Below are positions 26,093-40,316 of a stretch of DNA of 64,000 bases, in pieces. This DNA is from Vespa crabro. Its lineage: Eukaryota; Arthropoda; Insecta; Hymenoptera; Vespidae. Where the stretch lies: positions 5,064,487-5,128,486 of the forward strand of contig NC_060970.1 in the NCBI RefSeq assembly GCF_910589235.1, given 5' to 3'. The notes below the pieces were generated by a model. The model saw only the letters and a program-made list of their open reading frames with translations, did no database searches and was not told the origin of the DNA. Position numbers and translations under genes: made by a program. Position 1 is the first letter of the stretch. Every line of letters starts with the position of its first letter.

Positions 26093-29000
26093 ATGCGTCG
26101 TGGTGACGTCGCGGCAACCGCGATAGCCCTTCTAATTCTTGGGCAAATCCAGGAGCCACGGCAAACAAGGTGAGCCCATTCATTTGTAGATCATTCCAAA
26201 ATTCATAAATAAAAAGGGAAGGAGATTCAAAGAAGAATCATTGGAAATCTTTTTAATACCATATCGAAAATATTATCGAAAATATTATCGAGAATAGTCG
26301 AATAAAATAATAAAGTAGATAATTTTGGAAGATCACTGAATTGGAGGATATCTCTTGACCGTTTCAAAAATGTCAACGAAAAAACTTTGTCTCAACGGAA
26401 TAAAAAAGATTGGGACGTATTATAGAGATTGTGAAAGGGGTAGGCGTGATGAATATGGCTTATCGGAAAAATGATCTTCTCTTTGATCGAGAGAAAACGA
26501 TTATCGATATAGGCGAGTCTCGACGGAGGCCCTCTATCAATGTCTACCTGAGTAGAATCCGCATAATATTCTGCACGTTCGAAGGGCATCGCCTTTTCGA
26601 TCGAACTCGATTCAAGTCTGGAGATGAGCGATCTAGATTTCGCAAAGATCACGCGTTTCGATTTTCTTCGGCCATTTATCTTCCGTTGTCTGGACACCGC
26701 ATTTTTTTTTAACAACGAATGATGTTAATGTTAAACAAAAATAAAAAACGAGAAAAAAGAAAAGAAAAAAGACATAAAAGAAAAAAGAACGAAAGATGAA
26801 CGATCTAATTTTATGGGATCTCATTTCGATTTTCTTTCTTTTCATTGATTTATATATTTTCTGCATTTTTTAATATTAAAATAATTTGATGTTAGAAGAA
26901 TAAGCAGGCATCCATATAATAATACATTAGTATATAGTATATTAGAAGGATTAGAATTGAACGAGAAAGATGAATGAAATAAATTCCTAAAGAAAGCAAC
27001 GATCTCTCTAAGAAATTTATTATCTGTTAGTTAGAATATATTTCGCGATAAGGATCCAAGTTCTAACTTGGTGAAGAGAAGAGTCATCGACGTGTCCACG
27101 ATCTTGTAGAGGCAAAGAGAGGAACGTGGTATTAAATTAAGATCCGACGGTGTAAAATAAGGTTGGAGCTTCTATAGGTTGAGCCCTCCCGCAGCGAGAA
27201 ATGGTAATGCTCCGGTTAGGTTCATCGTTACCTTCGGTAGTCCTTTCTTTCTTCAGGTTTCTCCTTACCTGATATCCCCTCACGTGTGCCACTGTGTGTT
27301 CCAATACAAAGATATTTTATAGACAAATTTTTCAAAGGTCGTTGTCCAACGATCACACATGTCATTTATCCTGTCAGAAAATTCGACCGATTTCTATGCG
27401 AATGAGCAAAGCTTATCACAGTACTTCATGAAGAAAAAGCAGTAAACCTCTATCACAGACATGAGTTTCTCGTCTTGTTCATGAAATTCTCCTAAATACG
27501 AGGATACCGAAAGAAAGATGCGAGAAGAATATACATATGTGCATAAAAGTCCCCGAGTAAAATAACGAGCTATACCTTATTATTCTTGCTTCTTGAAAAA
27601 GAAAAAAGAAAGGAGGAAAGAAAGAAAGAAAAAGAGAAATAAGAAAAAAAGCATATGTGTCGAATTTACTGCTCGTATCTTATAATCGAACTAACGAGGA
27701 AATGTTTTATACATTTATCCGCGAAAACATAGGAATGGTCCAATGATGAAAAGATAAGGATCTATATATCGTTCGGATTACTATAGAAATATTCCAAGGA
27801 TTTTACTCCTTTTTGTCTTTCTTATATTCTTCAAGATTTCCAAAGATGGGATTGGGTTGAGTACAAAACCGATGGTATGGTATTCAAGAGGAGAGATTCG
27901 AATGGAGGTTAAGAAGGAAGGAAGAAAGGAAGGAAAGAAGGAAGAAGGAAGGAAGAGAGAATGAAAGAAAAAAAGAGAATAAAGGAAAGGAGACGAAACG
28001 TAGAAAAAGCATCGGCGAAGATCCAATTAAAATAACCAGTGGTCAAGAAACGTCGACCGAAAGCAGTATAATGAGAGGAGAGAAAGAAAGAGAGAGCGAG
28101 AAACAAAGGTCGATGGAAAGAAGCGTTCGAATAAGGGAAGAGCCTGCTTGGGAGTGCAGATAGAAGGAGAGAAAGAGAAAGAGAGAATGCAGAGAGAACA
28201 CAAAGCACCATTAAAATATTTCAGAGTGGCCGAACCTCTCGTCTCTCGGAGAGACGATTGCAAGAGGTTTGAAAACTTGCCAAAATTGGTATAGCATATC
28301 GATGAGAGATATGTAAGAAAATAAGAGACGATGATATTTGATTAACATATGTTCGAAAGGAAGGTAAATAAGAGATTCTAAATCGAATTTCTATAGTCGA
28401 TCAGATTCCATCTTTTTTTTTTTTTTTTTTTTTTTTTTTATCGTAAATATTTGTGGACCTATCTTATTAAGAAAAAAACTCTAAGAAATCAACTCTAATT
28501 ATGGTTTGATTATAGATTGCATTTTACTTGATAAAAACATATTTAAACAGAAATTTTATCGAATTATTAAAGATTTTACTAAATCTATTTATTAACATGT
28601 TTTGTAAAAAGAAATTCAAAGAAGTAAAATTCTAATTCGAATTTCTGTTCAATTAGATTGCATTTTACATAATTACAAAAAGAAAGAGGAAATATCTAAA
28701 TAGACATTTTTATATGGAAATTCTAAATAGAGTCGAATGATTAGATGTCTTTCTTCATAGTAACTTAGTGAAGAACTTATTATCGATCTGAAGAACATAA
28801 TTTTCATCAAAGTACATCGTTCTCGTCTTGCCGCTAATATATACTCGATGAGACAGAGACGACGTAATTCAAATGCCCGTTGGGCCAAGATATCTACGTT
28901 CAACATTTACTGTAAAACTCGAATCTCTACGTCGTCGAGAAGGTGTTCTCTTCGTGTGGCATCTTCGATCTTTGATCGTTAAAGCACGAAGAAGAATAAT

Positions 29001-31184
29001 AAGAAGAAACGATTTATGAGCTCGTATCTGGAAATTCATCGTCGCTGTTACTTCGTCGCCTAACGAAAGAATAAGAAAAATTCATTCGTGATCCACGATC
29101 CATGTCTTCATTATACGTTCTTAACGATTATTTTGAAGATTAATAAAGATCGACGAGATCCATCGTTGAGAGATACAATTCATTAATTATTATGATTAAT
29201 TACAATACAAAACAAAAATATCACATTAGAATTGTTGATGCGAAATCTCAAATTTTAATAAAAAAATCATACGGAAGAAAAAAGAAAAAAGAAAAAAAAA
29301 ACTATATCATTGATTCTAAATTATAAAGTATATAAAAAAATATTAATCAACAAAAAGAATTATAAGCTAATAAATAATCAATGTATAATGTATTATCAAA
29401 TACTAGATGAAATATCGAGTTTAAGAATATACGATATTCGTTTGAGTTAGGGATGCAGTATGAAGAATGTCCTACTCGTCTAGGTAATCACTATAATCTT
29501 CCCTTCATTATAATTATCATCATCTTATTACTTCCAAGAGCCGAGAGTGAATAGTTGAGAGCGCGTCAAATCTAATAAACTTTAATCCGTCATAATTACG
29601 TCGACAGCCGGTCATTATCGATTTGAGACAGAAATTGTACATTATTTTACGAAAACATAAGTCTATCGAGAATATATAAAACTGAAAAATAAATAAATGA
29701 ATATATATGTATATTTATGATTTCTTTTTCAAGAATAATAATTATATAAATATAAATGATAATATATTTACGAGGAAAATTGGAAACACAATATATCTAC
29801 AATTTTATCTATTTGAAATTCTAATGATAAATATTTGATCGAGAGAGAGAGAGAGAGAGAGATAAGATCTCTTCAAAACTTAAGTTAAACATGAACTAAG
29901 CAAAGAAACTATGACGTTAAAAGTGTCTCGTCAAAAGACATAACGGTGAGCGTAGGCTTGAAGTTTTTATCGTAACAATTAGTAACACCTGTGGATATAT
30001 ATATATACACACAGAGAATAATAGTGTGTAGCAGTCGATCAGTAGCTTTGGAGAGTCTTAGAAAATGATTAAAATCCGTCTACGATAGTCGTTTAATATA
30101 ATGATTTTTTTCTCGGAATCACGTTTAGTGAATCCATGAGAGAATTACGATGATGCAGCCAACATCCATGAAGATCGTTTCAAGGAAGAAAGAGAAGAAA
30201 GAAAGGAAGAAATAATAAAAGAAAGAGAAATAAATATCGAGATGGTGGCAGGTGTGAATACCTCTCACCGATTTCCAGTTCTTTCGACATCATTCACTGC
30301 AACTTTTCCAATAAAATAACGCATCCTCTAGGGACATAAAGTTTATCAATAAAACGGTTGGTATAAGGCCAAGTAAAATCTCGCCGGTTTTTTCTCTCGT
30401 CTCATCTCTTCTCTTCTCTTTTCTTTTCTTTTCTTCCTTTTCAAAGAGATCTTTTCGATTTTGGTTTTATAACTATGATACACATCATGAGACTAAATCA
30501 CATGGAAATGGCATTTTTATTATTCCAATTTTATTATTTTATTATATATAATTAATTAATTATTCGAATTAAAAGATAAAATCTCTAGAATTTTCATTAG
30601 AATTATGATATCATACTTGATGATAATGAAATCACATATGGAAACGATTTCTCTTATTATGTATTCGTATTTCTTTTTTCTTCATATATTTTTTATTCAT
30701 TCATTTAGAATTTTAAATTATTTATCGTTTAATTAATTATTCATATTAAAAAAAATATGTATCGACTTCGCGTTATATATTCAACTGGAATTATTTATCG
30801 TTTAGTTAGTATGCAATTTGCATTGACTTAACCATTCGAGAATATATTGTACAAAGTCGAGAGTCTCGTTTCTGCTACTACATAGTTTATTCGCTGTCCC
30901 ACATATTATGCCAGCAAGGTATTCGTGTTGGAAGCAATCTTAATAAATAATCGATACCTATCATCGTGCTTGCCGTTTGTTTCTCTCATTTCGATATTAT
31001 ATCCCTTCTGGGAAGTTTGCCAAATAAATTTAATCTTTAAGAAAGACGTGAAACGTCTTGGTCAGCTGTTAAAGTCATCTAGACGAGGCGAGGATTGATG
31101 TCATTTCGATTCAAAACACACGATTTGTTGAAACTCTTCTCCACCAAATTTTTTTAACAATGTTAGTTACAATTATAATCATTA

Positions 31185-31225
<41 letters not shown>

Positions 31226-32177
31226 TAATAGATCTTTGTAATAAAATAAACAGGTTGGAACACTGTACCAATCTTTTACATAGATACCTACGCTAATCAA
31301 CTTAATTTTCTAACTTTGTATAAATATCAAAAATATACGAGGAACAAAAATTATAATTTATATCAGAAAGATAAAATCAAAAGAAAGAAAATTTCGATTT
31401 TATGTCATCACGTTATCATGCTTTCGAGAAACACTTCGCAATTACAGATATTTTAGAGGCTGAGGGGTCTCCTTTACTTTTTCCCCTCGACGGATGATCG
31501 AAGATTACATTATGCAAATGGAAATATATCTGCGAGAACGTTGGCACGAGGTTAAAACGATCGTGAAGTTTCTTCGTGGGTGGGCCAACGGTGTAGATTT
31601 ATTCACACGTGCTACCGTAGGATTTTCTTTTTCTCTCTTTCTCTTTCTCTTTCTCGTATCAACACACATACATTTTCTTTTGAGTGATACGAATTTAAAC
31701 ATGATTAAAATAAACAATCTATGTGTGCATTAGGATAAAAATTCATTAAATTATTGCAGTACAAATTCAACCATAAAAATACAAATCGTATAACAAAAAA
31801 AGTACAAACAAAAAAGAAAGAAGAGAGAAAGAGATAGATAAATACAAAGAGAGAGAGAGAGAGACAGACAGAGAAAAAGGAGAACCGGTACTATAACGTG
31901 TTTCTCTATGATATGATAATGTACTGTTCAGAGATTATGCATGTAGGTTCATGTATGATAATTTGGCGAGACAAAGCCACATTGTCGGGACATAAATTGA
32001 ATCGCTGCCCCCTCTTCTTTCTATCTTTCTTTCTCTCCACCCACCCTCTCCCACTCTCTCTATCGAGAGAAACGCCCATCGAGGAGAGGTACGTGATCAT
32101 TGAGCTCTCTCTCTCTCTTCCGTTTCCTCCTTTCTATCACGTATATGTTACATATGTATATATATGTACTAAACTAG

Positions 32178-32213
<36 letters not shown>

Positions 32214-34105
32214 GTCTAGGCGACTCGATCTTTTTTTAAAAAAATTCCCTAGCCATAATAGCTCCTTGTAACGGTCAACTACTCTCTTGACGTTCCTTCC
32301 TGCTACTATTGAGTGTGTTCATTTTTTTTTTTTTTTATTTAACTAATAAAAATGTTTATCAGTGCGAAATATCACTGTATATACACGTTGTAGATATATT
32401 GTAGAGATACATTATAGTTCCCTTTTTTTCTTTCCAGACGAGATATATCTTTTTAATAGTATATTTAAAAGATGTTGATTTTATAGTTATTCCTACTGAA
32501 ACCTTAAAATATAGGTATACTGTTTACAAATGTTAAGATAAATTGTTAAAAAAAAAATATACGTATCTAATTTTTCTCTGACACTTGAAGGGAGTATGAA
32601 CTTTGAAAATTTTTTTTACTATAAATCTAGTGTTAAAATACAAGGACCTTGAGAGAAGCACCTTTCTAAGAGTACATTTTATGTGTGAGCTTCGTGTCCT
32701 TTTCTTAAAATTGAACGTGGGTCGTGTTTGTGCTTATTATTATCATCATCATTATTATTATTATTATTATTATTTGGGTATACAGGTGAGCGCTCCCAGG
32801 ATATTCTCATATGATACTCTCGACTTAAAAATAATAATTTATAACCAACGCCCGCGCTAATCCACGAAATTATATTTCAACTACTTCGTTCGGGATTTGC
32901 TGGAGAGTTTCAGAGAGAGAGAGAGAGGGAGAGGGAGAGAGAGAGAGAGAGAAAACTATCTTTAGGAACACGAAGCTCGTCTCGTATTTTTTGCGATTAG
33001 CCCCTCTTTCGCAAGTCACTTGATGCTAAGTTATGAATTTCTTAAGGAGAGGGAGGAACGCGATCGCAAGAGGAAAGCAATGTGTTAAGCGTGGGTGTAT
33101 ACGAATAGACTTCCCTGTTCTACGAGAAAGCTTCCTTCCTTTTATTTTGAATCAGTTCTTATATATTCTCGCGGAAAATTTCAAATTATACATCTACTTT
33201 GATATATAACCATATATCATTCATATTATATAGCTATGTACCATTTATATTGTTCATATCATATAAAACATTATGGCTTTGTAAGAATTGTTTTTATAAA
33301 ATAAAAATATATATATATATATATATTTTATGTATGTACATGCTAGAAGAAAAGATGCTACAATGTTAGTATAATCGAATAATCATAGGATACAAAAATA
33401 ATGAACAGGTAAAACACTTTCCCAGACATTTATAAGAAGAGATTTGTACGCAGGAACACAATTGGAAAACGGAAAAAAATTACAAGAAACTATGATCATC
33501 ATAATCGGTGTACCGCAAAAAATAAGTAGAAAACCACAAGCATACGGTCGATGACGAATATCGCGTTTTATCCGAGAGAAAGAGAAAGAGAAAGAGAGAG
33601 AGATAGAGAGAGAAACAAAGAGAGGCATCGCAAGATTAACATAATTTCCGTGTTAACATTTAACCCGACCGGACACGAGTTTCGAAATTGACCAGAGACC
33701 GGACAGACTTCTTTCTCGCGTGGGAATCGGCCCGTTTTCATCATTCTGCCGAGAGAAAAGAACGTGTTTCGTTGGTCCAAGATACGCTCGTATTTCGCGA
33801 GCAGATAATATCGCGGAATTATACAAGAACCGCTTCGTATCTCTTCTTCTTCTTCCTTCGTTCGAAGATTCAGAAAGAGAAAGAGAGAAAGAAAAGCTTG
33901 TTTGGCTCGTTACTCATTGTAGATCGCAAGGAAAAGGAGTCTTGATCGAGTGTTCTTTTTTCTTTTAAGATCCTTTGTAGATATATCAAGTTAATATCAT
34001 CCAGAAGATAGAAAATAACTGTATGTTTGATCTTAGAAGGATCAACATTATTTCTGCAATTAAAAAAATGTCCAAATCTTCTTCCTTCCTTCAAAGAAAG
34101 ATTCA

Positions 34106-34169
<64 letters not shown>

Positions 34170-35316
34170 CTTATTTGGCTCGTCACTCATTATAAATTGC
34201 AAACAAAAGATATGATGAGGAGATTTATTTTTAAAATCAATTGTAAATATCATACTATAATAGTAAGACTAACAAAGAAGATAGAAAAGAATAGATCTTA
34301 GCTTTATCTGAAGGATCAACGCTATCCTTATATACGTATAGTTAGAAAAAATTCTAATGTCGGTAAAGAATTCAAGTGAATTTCTAGAAAAAAAGAAAAA
34401 AGAAAAGAAAAAAGAGAGAAGAAGAGAGAGGGTATGGCTTTTTGAAAATTTACGAGAAACTCAATGAAATCTCTCACCTGGCGAACACGAAAATAGTCTT
34501 GAGGCACGGAACGTTTTCTCGTGTCCAGTGGCGTCGGTGTTGATCTTATCTGCGCAAATACCTCGAGGATCTCTCCCTCGATGGATCCTTTTAATTAGTC
34601 TCGGTTTGAGTATAAACGTCGTTTTCTCTAGGATCAGTTAAAGTCTCTCGCCATCTTTTACCCTTCACGATCTTTAAGATCTATCGATCACACAACTCTT
34701 TGTATTTTTTTTCCCTTGCTTTTTTCGTTATCTTCCAAGTGTTAAAAGATTCATCGAAATTCCATTAGGTGTGCATCTAACGATTATTTGATCTTGACTG
34801 TAGATTTCGATATCACAGGACTGGTTTATTCTTTTATTTTATATTACTCTGTACAGAAGTACTAATTACATCTCGACAAGGTGGTCTCGATCTTAAATCT
34901 ATGATCTTGTTAATTGGACGTTCACTTACGATATTTATTAATCAACGATTCTTAATTGGTGAATTCTATCGATATCTACGAGAAAACGACTAAGAATTTG
35001 ATATCAAGTAGATATGTTTCCAATTTTTATTTCATGTCGGTATCATATGTTTTGACGATAAATCTATTACTTACAAAGTGGTACAAGATTGACCTATCAG
35101 AATAAAAAAAAAGAAAAATGAAAACACTATAATTATCTCCAGAGAGAATTCAAAGATCATATATCCTAAGTAAACGTACATTAGAGAGAGAAGGAGAAGG
35201 AGAAAAAGGGAGAAATGAATTGAAAAATCGTCACGAATGTTGGTCTTGGTCTTATCGTTAACTCGTAAAATGAATGGGTGAGTATAGTATGATAATCCAA
35301 TTAATTTGTTATCCAC

Positions 35317-35369
<53 letters not shown>

Positions 35370-35630
35370 AAGCAAAAAAGGGAGAGAGCATGAATAGCTT
35401 ATCCCAATAACAACGTTACATTATTAGCATTATCGTAAGAGAAAATAATTTCTCAAACGAACGGATATTTCTCTGTGGTTCACCGTAGCCTGTAGTACGG
35501 CGTTGTATATCGGCGATCCAGGAAACTCAAAGGATTCAATAATCGCGCCATAAATATGGGAATTAGATATAAAGCGATACAGTTTGCCTTGTACGCGTGT
35601 CCCTGCAAAGAGTAAGTAAGAGAGAGAGAG

Positions 35631-35669
<39 letters not shown>

Positions 35670-36807
35670 GAGAGGGAGAGAGAGAGAGGGAGAGAGAGAG
35701 AGAGAGAGAGAGAAAAGCCGCAGGCCACTCGCTAAATAACGTGCCTAACCGAGAACGAGCCGGCCCACGTATGGAACGACGACAAGGTGGTTCGGAAGTG
35801 GCAGAGTAAGTGAGAAAGAGAGAAGGAATAAAAAACGGGAGGGAGAGAGAGAGGGAGAGAGAGAGAGAGACCACTTAGTAAGTTCTTAATCCTTATCTAT
35901 GCGTATCGCGCATATGCAATGCAAAGTGGATGGAGCATATTGGCCAGGGTGAGATCAACTCGGATACACCCGCGTGTGTATTTGCAATACGACTTATCAT
36001 GAGCATGGATAAAGACGCTTTTTATATGAATAGAGAGAGGGGGAGGAAGGAGAGTGAAAAAGAGAGAAAAAGAGAAAGGTATCTTTTCGAAACGAGAAAA
36101 TTCTCAATCGAATCGAGATATGGTATTAACCCTCTATATAACCTAATTTTTTAGTCTCTCGTTTCTAAAAAGAAAATTATATAACGTGAAACTTAGTATA
36201 ATATTTATATATATAGTCTAGTTAAGTATTACTCATACATAAGAAATATTAATTATTAAATAATGTTGGGACAAATAAACGAATAGTGTGATGTCAAAGT
36301 TATATGAAATTATAAAGGGTTAAGAATTCGTTGTTCTTCTTTTTTCTTTTTTGTTATCGTATTTCTTACGAAAAAAATTACAAGGAAGGGAGTGTTAAAA
36401 GCTTTTTCACAGCTAAGGCATATCGAATTCTTTCAGAAGAAAGAAAAGATTTTTCAAACGTAAGAAAGGACGATAGTCATTTTGTAGCGAGGACCTATCC
36501 CAATGAATTTGGTCAACGTCTCTCTATGGCATTTTGGATTAGTCATGGTGTGTATCGAAAGTTTGAAACCCATTCGCCACGGGCAGTCCTGTTCTTAAAA
36601 TCTCTCGTTGAAGAGTCACGCGAGCTGAACACGATGATGTCAGAAAGGTGAGAAGAGAGTATCTCTCTTCCTTTTCGAAAGAGAAATATAGATTAAATAG
36701 TTATATGAATTTAGAGAATTATTTAGAATATATACTTCAATTAAAAAAGATATATCTATTTTTTCTCTCTAAATTTATGTACATTATAAATAATTCTTTA
36801 AATAAAT

Positions 36808-36878
<71 letters not shown>

Positions 36879-39819
36879 ATATAACAAAAAGAATAAATTT
36901 ATATGTGGCAAAATTTAAAGTGAAACAGAATACAAAACTAAAAGTGACAAGGGATTACGCAAGTAAGGAAAGAAATTCCAATCTGAAGGAATATCTCTCC
37001 GAGGTCTTTCGATTTTCATCCGGAACACGAGTTTGTACTTGGCCGTAATAAAGTATCGTAAGATAAAAACGAACGCGAACGATAAATCGTAGCCGGATAC
37101 CCCGAATACCTGGATACCTTTCGATCTCGAGCGCACCTGTACGCCGTATATCTCGAACGTAGAGATTATTTTTATGCTTGGCTCGTTAAACAATAAACGC
37201 CTATGGTCTAACGTCCTTTTACACTCCCTCACTTACTCTCTCACCTTGTCTGTATATCCTTAAATTAAATGCAATTTGCGTTCCGTTCCTGTCGAATGAT
37301 TCTTTTGGATATTTGCTTCTCCAACATAACAGATAAATATCTATAACAAGTAGAGTAACAGGTGTTGTACCGAGAGAACAAATTATTATTTGATAAATAC
37401 AAACGAGTTATAAAAAAGAAAAGAAAGAAAGAAAGAAAAAACTCACGATTTGTAGAAAATTTAGTTAGAAAAGTTCTGATATTAGAAGTAAACCGAAAAA
37501 TAAATAAATATACTATTCTAATCATTTTAAAAAACATTTTGATTGAAAATAATAATAAAAATATAAATTATATATAGGACCTGTATATATAGAACTGAAT
37601 AGTAGATAGGTGAATGGTTGCATAGATGCATATAATATATATATACAGTGCGTTCCAATCGTAGTGTCGAGCGCTATCTCTTGGAATAAAATAAATAGCG
37701 ACTTCTAACGGTAGAGTCTGTCTTACGAAAGGTTCACGATTCAAAGTAGCAATAGTGAAACGAAACGAAACGAAACGAAACGAAGAGACTCAGAATCCTG
37801 TAGTTCCCGCACGTGTTCAAGCACGTGCGACTCTCTCGTTTCGAGGAGAGTATGTACATGCATATATACGCGTATCTCTAAGCAAAGATCGCAAGTCGTG
37901 AATCTGCAAAGTGGATAAGGAGATGATGCATTGCTTCGTTGTAGTTAGAACATTGTGTGTTGCCTGGATTTGCTCGATATCGATGACGAAAGTTTGCTGC
38001 TAAAACATTTTATCTCTTGGTAAAAGCTTGTTACCTTGTCTCATGAAGAAAATAAAATGAATAAACAGATAAATAGATATCTATAAATTTCTATGAATGA
38101 TTCTAAATGAAAATGCCATACATTTATATTCTGCAAGTAAAAAAAACATTACTAAATAAATAACATTGAGTTGGAGAGAATAAACTATTAGATTGGTCTT
38201 ATACTTGAGTAAACTGGATTTGAACTTGACTAATATAAATAGAACTGAATCTATAATGAAACATTCTGATAAACAAATCGAAACAAAACAAAATTCGGGC
38301 ATTTTATTGTTAACACACTGTATCTTAAATTCCTCCTATAAGAGAAGATTTTTCTAAATGAAAATGTTAGAAAGAAAAAAAGAAGATTTGTCTATTGGAA
38401 GCTGTTGGTACTGGTCGATTTGATCTCGTGGACGACCATGAAGAGATTTACAGTTATATACATGTAGTTGTCTATGTAGCTACATAGAAAGTCATGGGAA
38501 ATAGAAAGAGGGCGAGAGAAGCGAACCCCTGTAGCGTTCTCGCATCGGGAGAAGTCTGAGAAGATATCATCAAAAGAAGGAGATGCGCCTGCTTCTTGTA
38601 CGTACGTCTTACAAGCTTATATACCGTAATCGTCCCCGTCGTTCCGCGTCGAACGCCTAGCGCCCATCTTACGCTCGTCTCTCGGTCAAAGTCCTCGTCA
38701 AGGGATTTACGTTCTTTTTCTACATCCAACTATGATACATAGTAACGTATTTACCTCGACAATTTCAACGAGAAAAACAAGAAGCTTTAGATGATAAATT
38801 GCACATTGGATAGTATAAAAAATATATATATATATATATATATATATAATAAAAATAAAAGTTAATCTTTTTGAAATAAAAAGAAATATAAAAAATGAGG
38901 TAGTTTAGGAAATTATAGACAGTGCATGTTTTAATTATCTTACTAACTGAAATTAATAAATACAAGGGATATTTCTACCTGATATCTTTATTATCATATC
39001 TTGATATGATCTTGATTATTGAACAGCTGATTTAAGAGATAACCTATATTTATAAACGTTATTCTTTAATAATACAAGTCAAATGAAAAGGTTCTAATTT
39101 AAATTTAAAAAAGAAATGAAATATATCATCAAGAAAATCGTCGATAAAATCCATTATCAGAAAAATGAATTTTGATCAAGTACACACTTTCTCTCGAAAA
39201 ATATTCAAACCTGATTGTCAATAAATCGCTAAACGATCTGCTTTCGTTGGAAATATAAGCGAGGAGGAGGACGACGAAAAGGCGGTGATGGTTGCATCGG
39301 ATACGTTGCAGACATCGAGAAAGAGTAGGTACGTCATTAGCCTCCGTAAGGAAGAGGACGTAATGTTATACATTAGGCGTTAACGACTACGTAGATAGTC
39401 TGCATACTGTATAGAAAGGCACTTGCTGAACGAATTTTACGCGGTTAACTTAAATTAGTTTATTATTCGATGAACCTAAGAAAATACTTTTATCACGATT
39501 CCAAGTATCTAAACAATTTTTTCACGAGAAATACCAAATATTTTCAATGAAACGGAGGAAACACTATTATTCTTCATTCTAAATATCTAAACGAATGAAA
39601 TAAAATGTAAGAAAGTAATGTAATATATAAAAAACACCTTGTACATAGATCGTCTTTGTGATGAAGGTATATTTTCAGTTTCGGCCACCGAGCATGATCG
39701 CAGCACGCATTCCAATGCAAATAGCTGTTGCCTCGAGGATGACCGTAATCGTCGCAATTTCATGCTTCTCAGAAATTCAAGCTGCCTACCTCCCCCGCTC
39801 GGATGATCTGCTACCTCTC

Positions 39820-39857
<38 letters not shown>

Positions 39858-40262
39858 ACTCTATATCAGAGCGTAGAGAACCGATAAAACACCCTTGGGC
39901 TATTTTCAATTCCCTATTTTATCGGCTAAACGGTTCAGAAAGAGAGAGAGAGAGAGAGAGAGAAATGAGACGATGAAAAATCGATCATTTACTGGCCACC
40001 TTTGTAGAGAGTTTGTTTGTTTCTGGATTATGTATCGGTGACACTTGAAATCGTTTCCTCTATCGATCACTCATAATATCGATCATGAGTCAACACGTCC
40101 AAAGATTTGCCTGAGACATCGAGGAAGAAGCTGTCCAACCGGATTAAACGCTTTGCGACGAGATAGAAGGAATCCGGATTTAATGAGAAGGATGTTTGAG
40201 AAATCGGAGAACATACGAAATGTGTAGAGAGTGAGTGAGAGAGGGAGAGAAAGAGAATGAGT

Positions 40263-40316
<54 letters not shown>

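Noticed and set aside
36331..36651. 106-codon plus-strand ORF in Wnt7 intron 1
   Set aside because: It has fairly normal composition, but starts in a poly-T tract, has no recognisable motif and no convincing flanking splice or promoter signals. It is probably chance.
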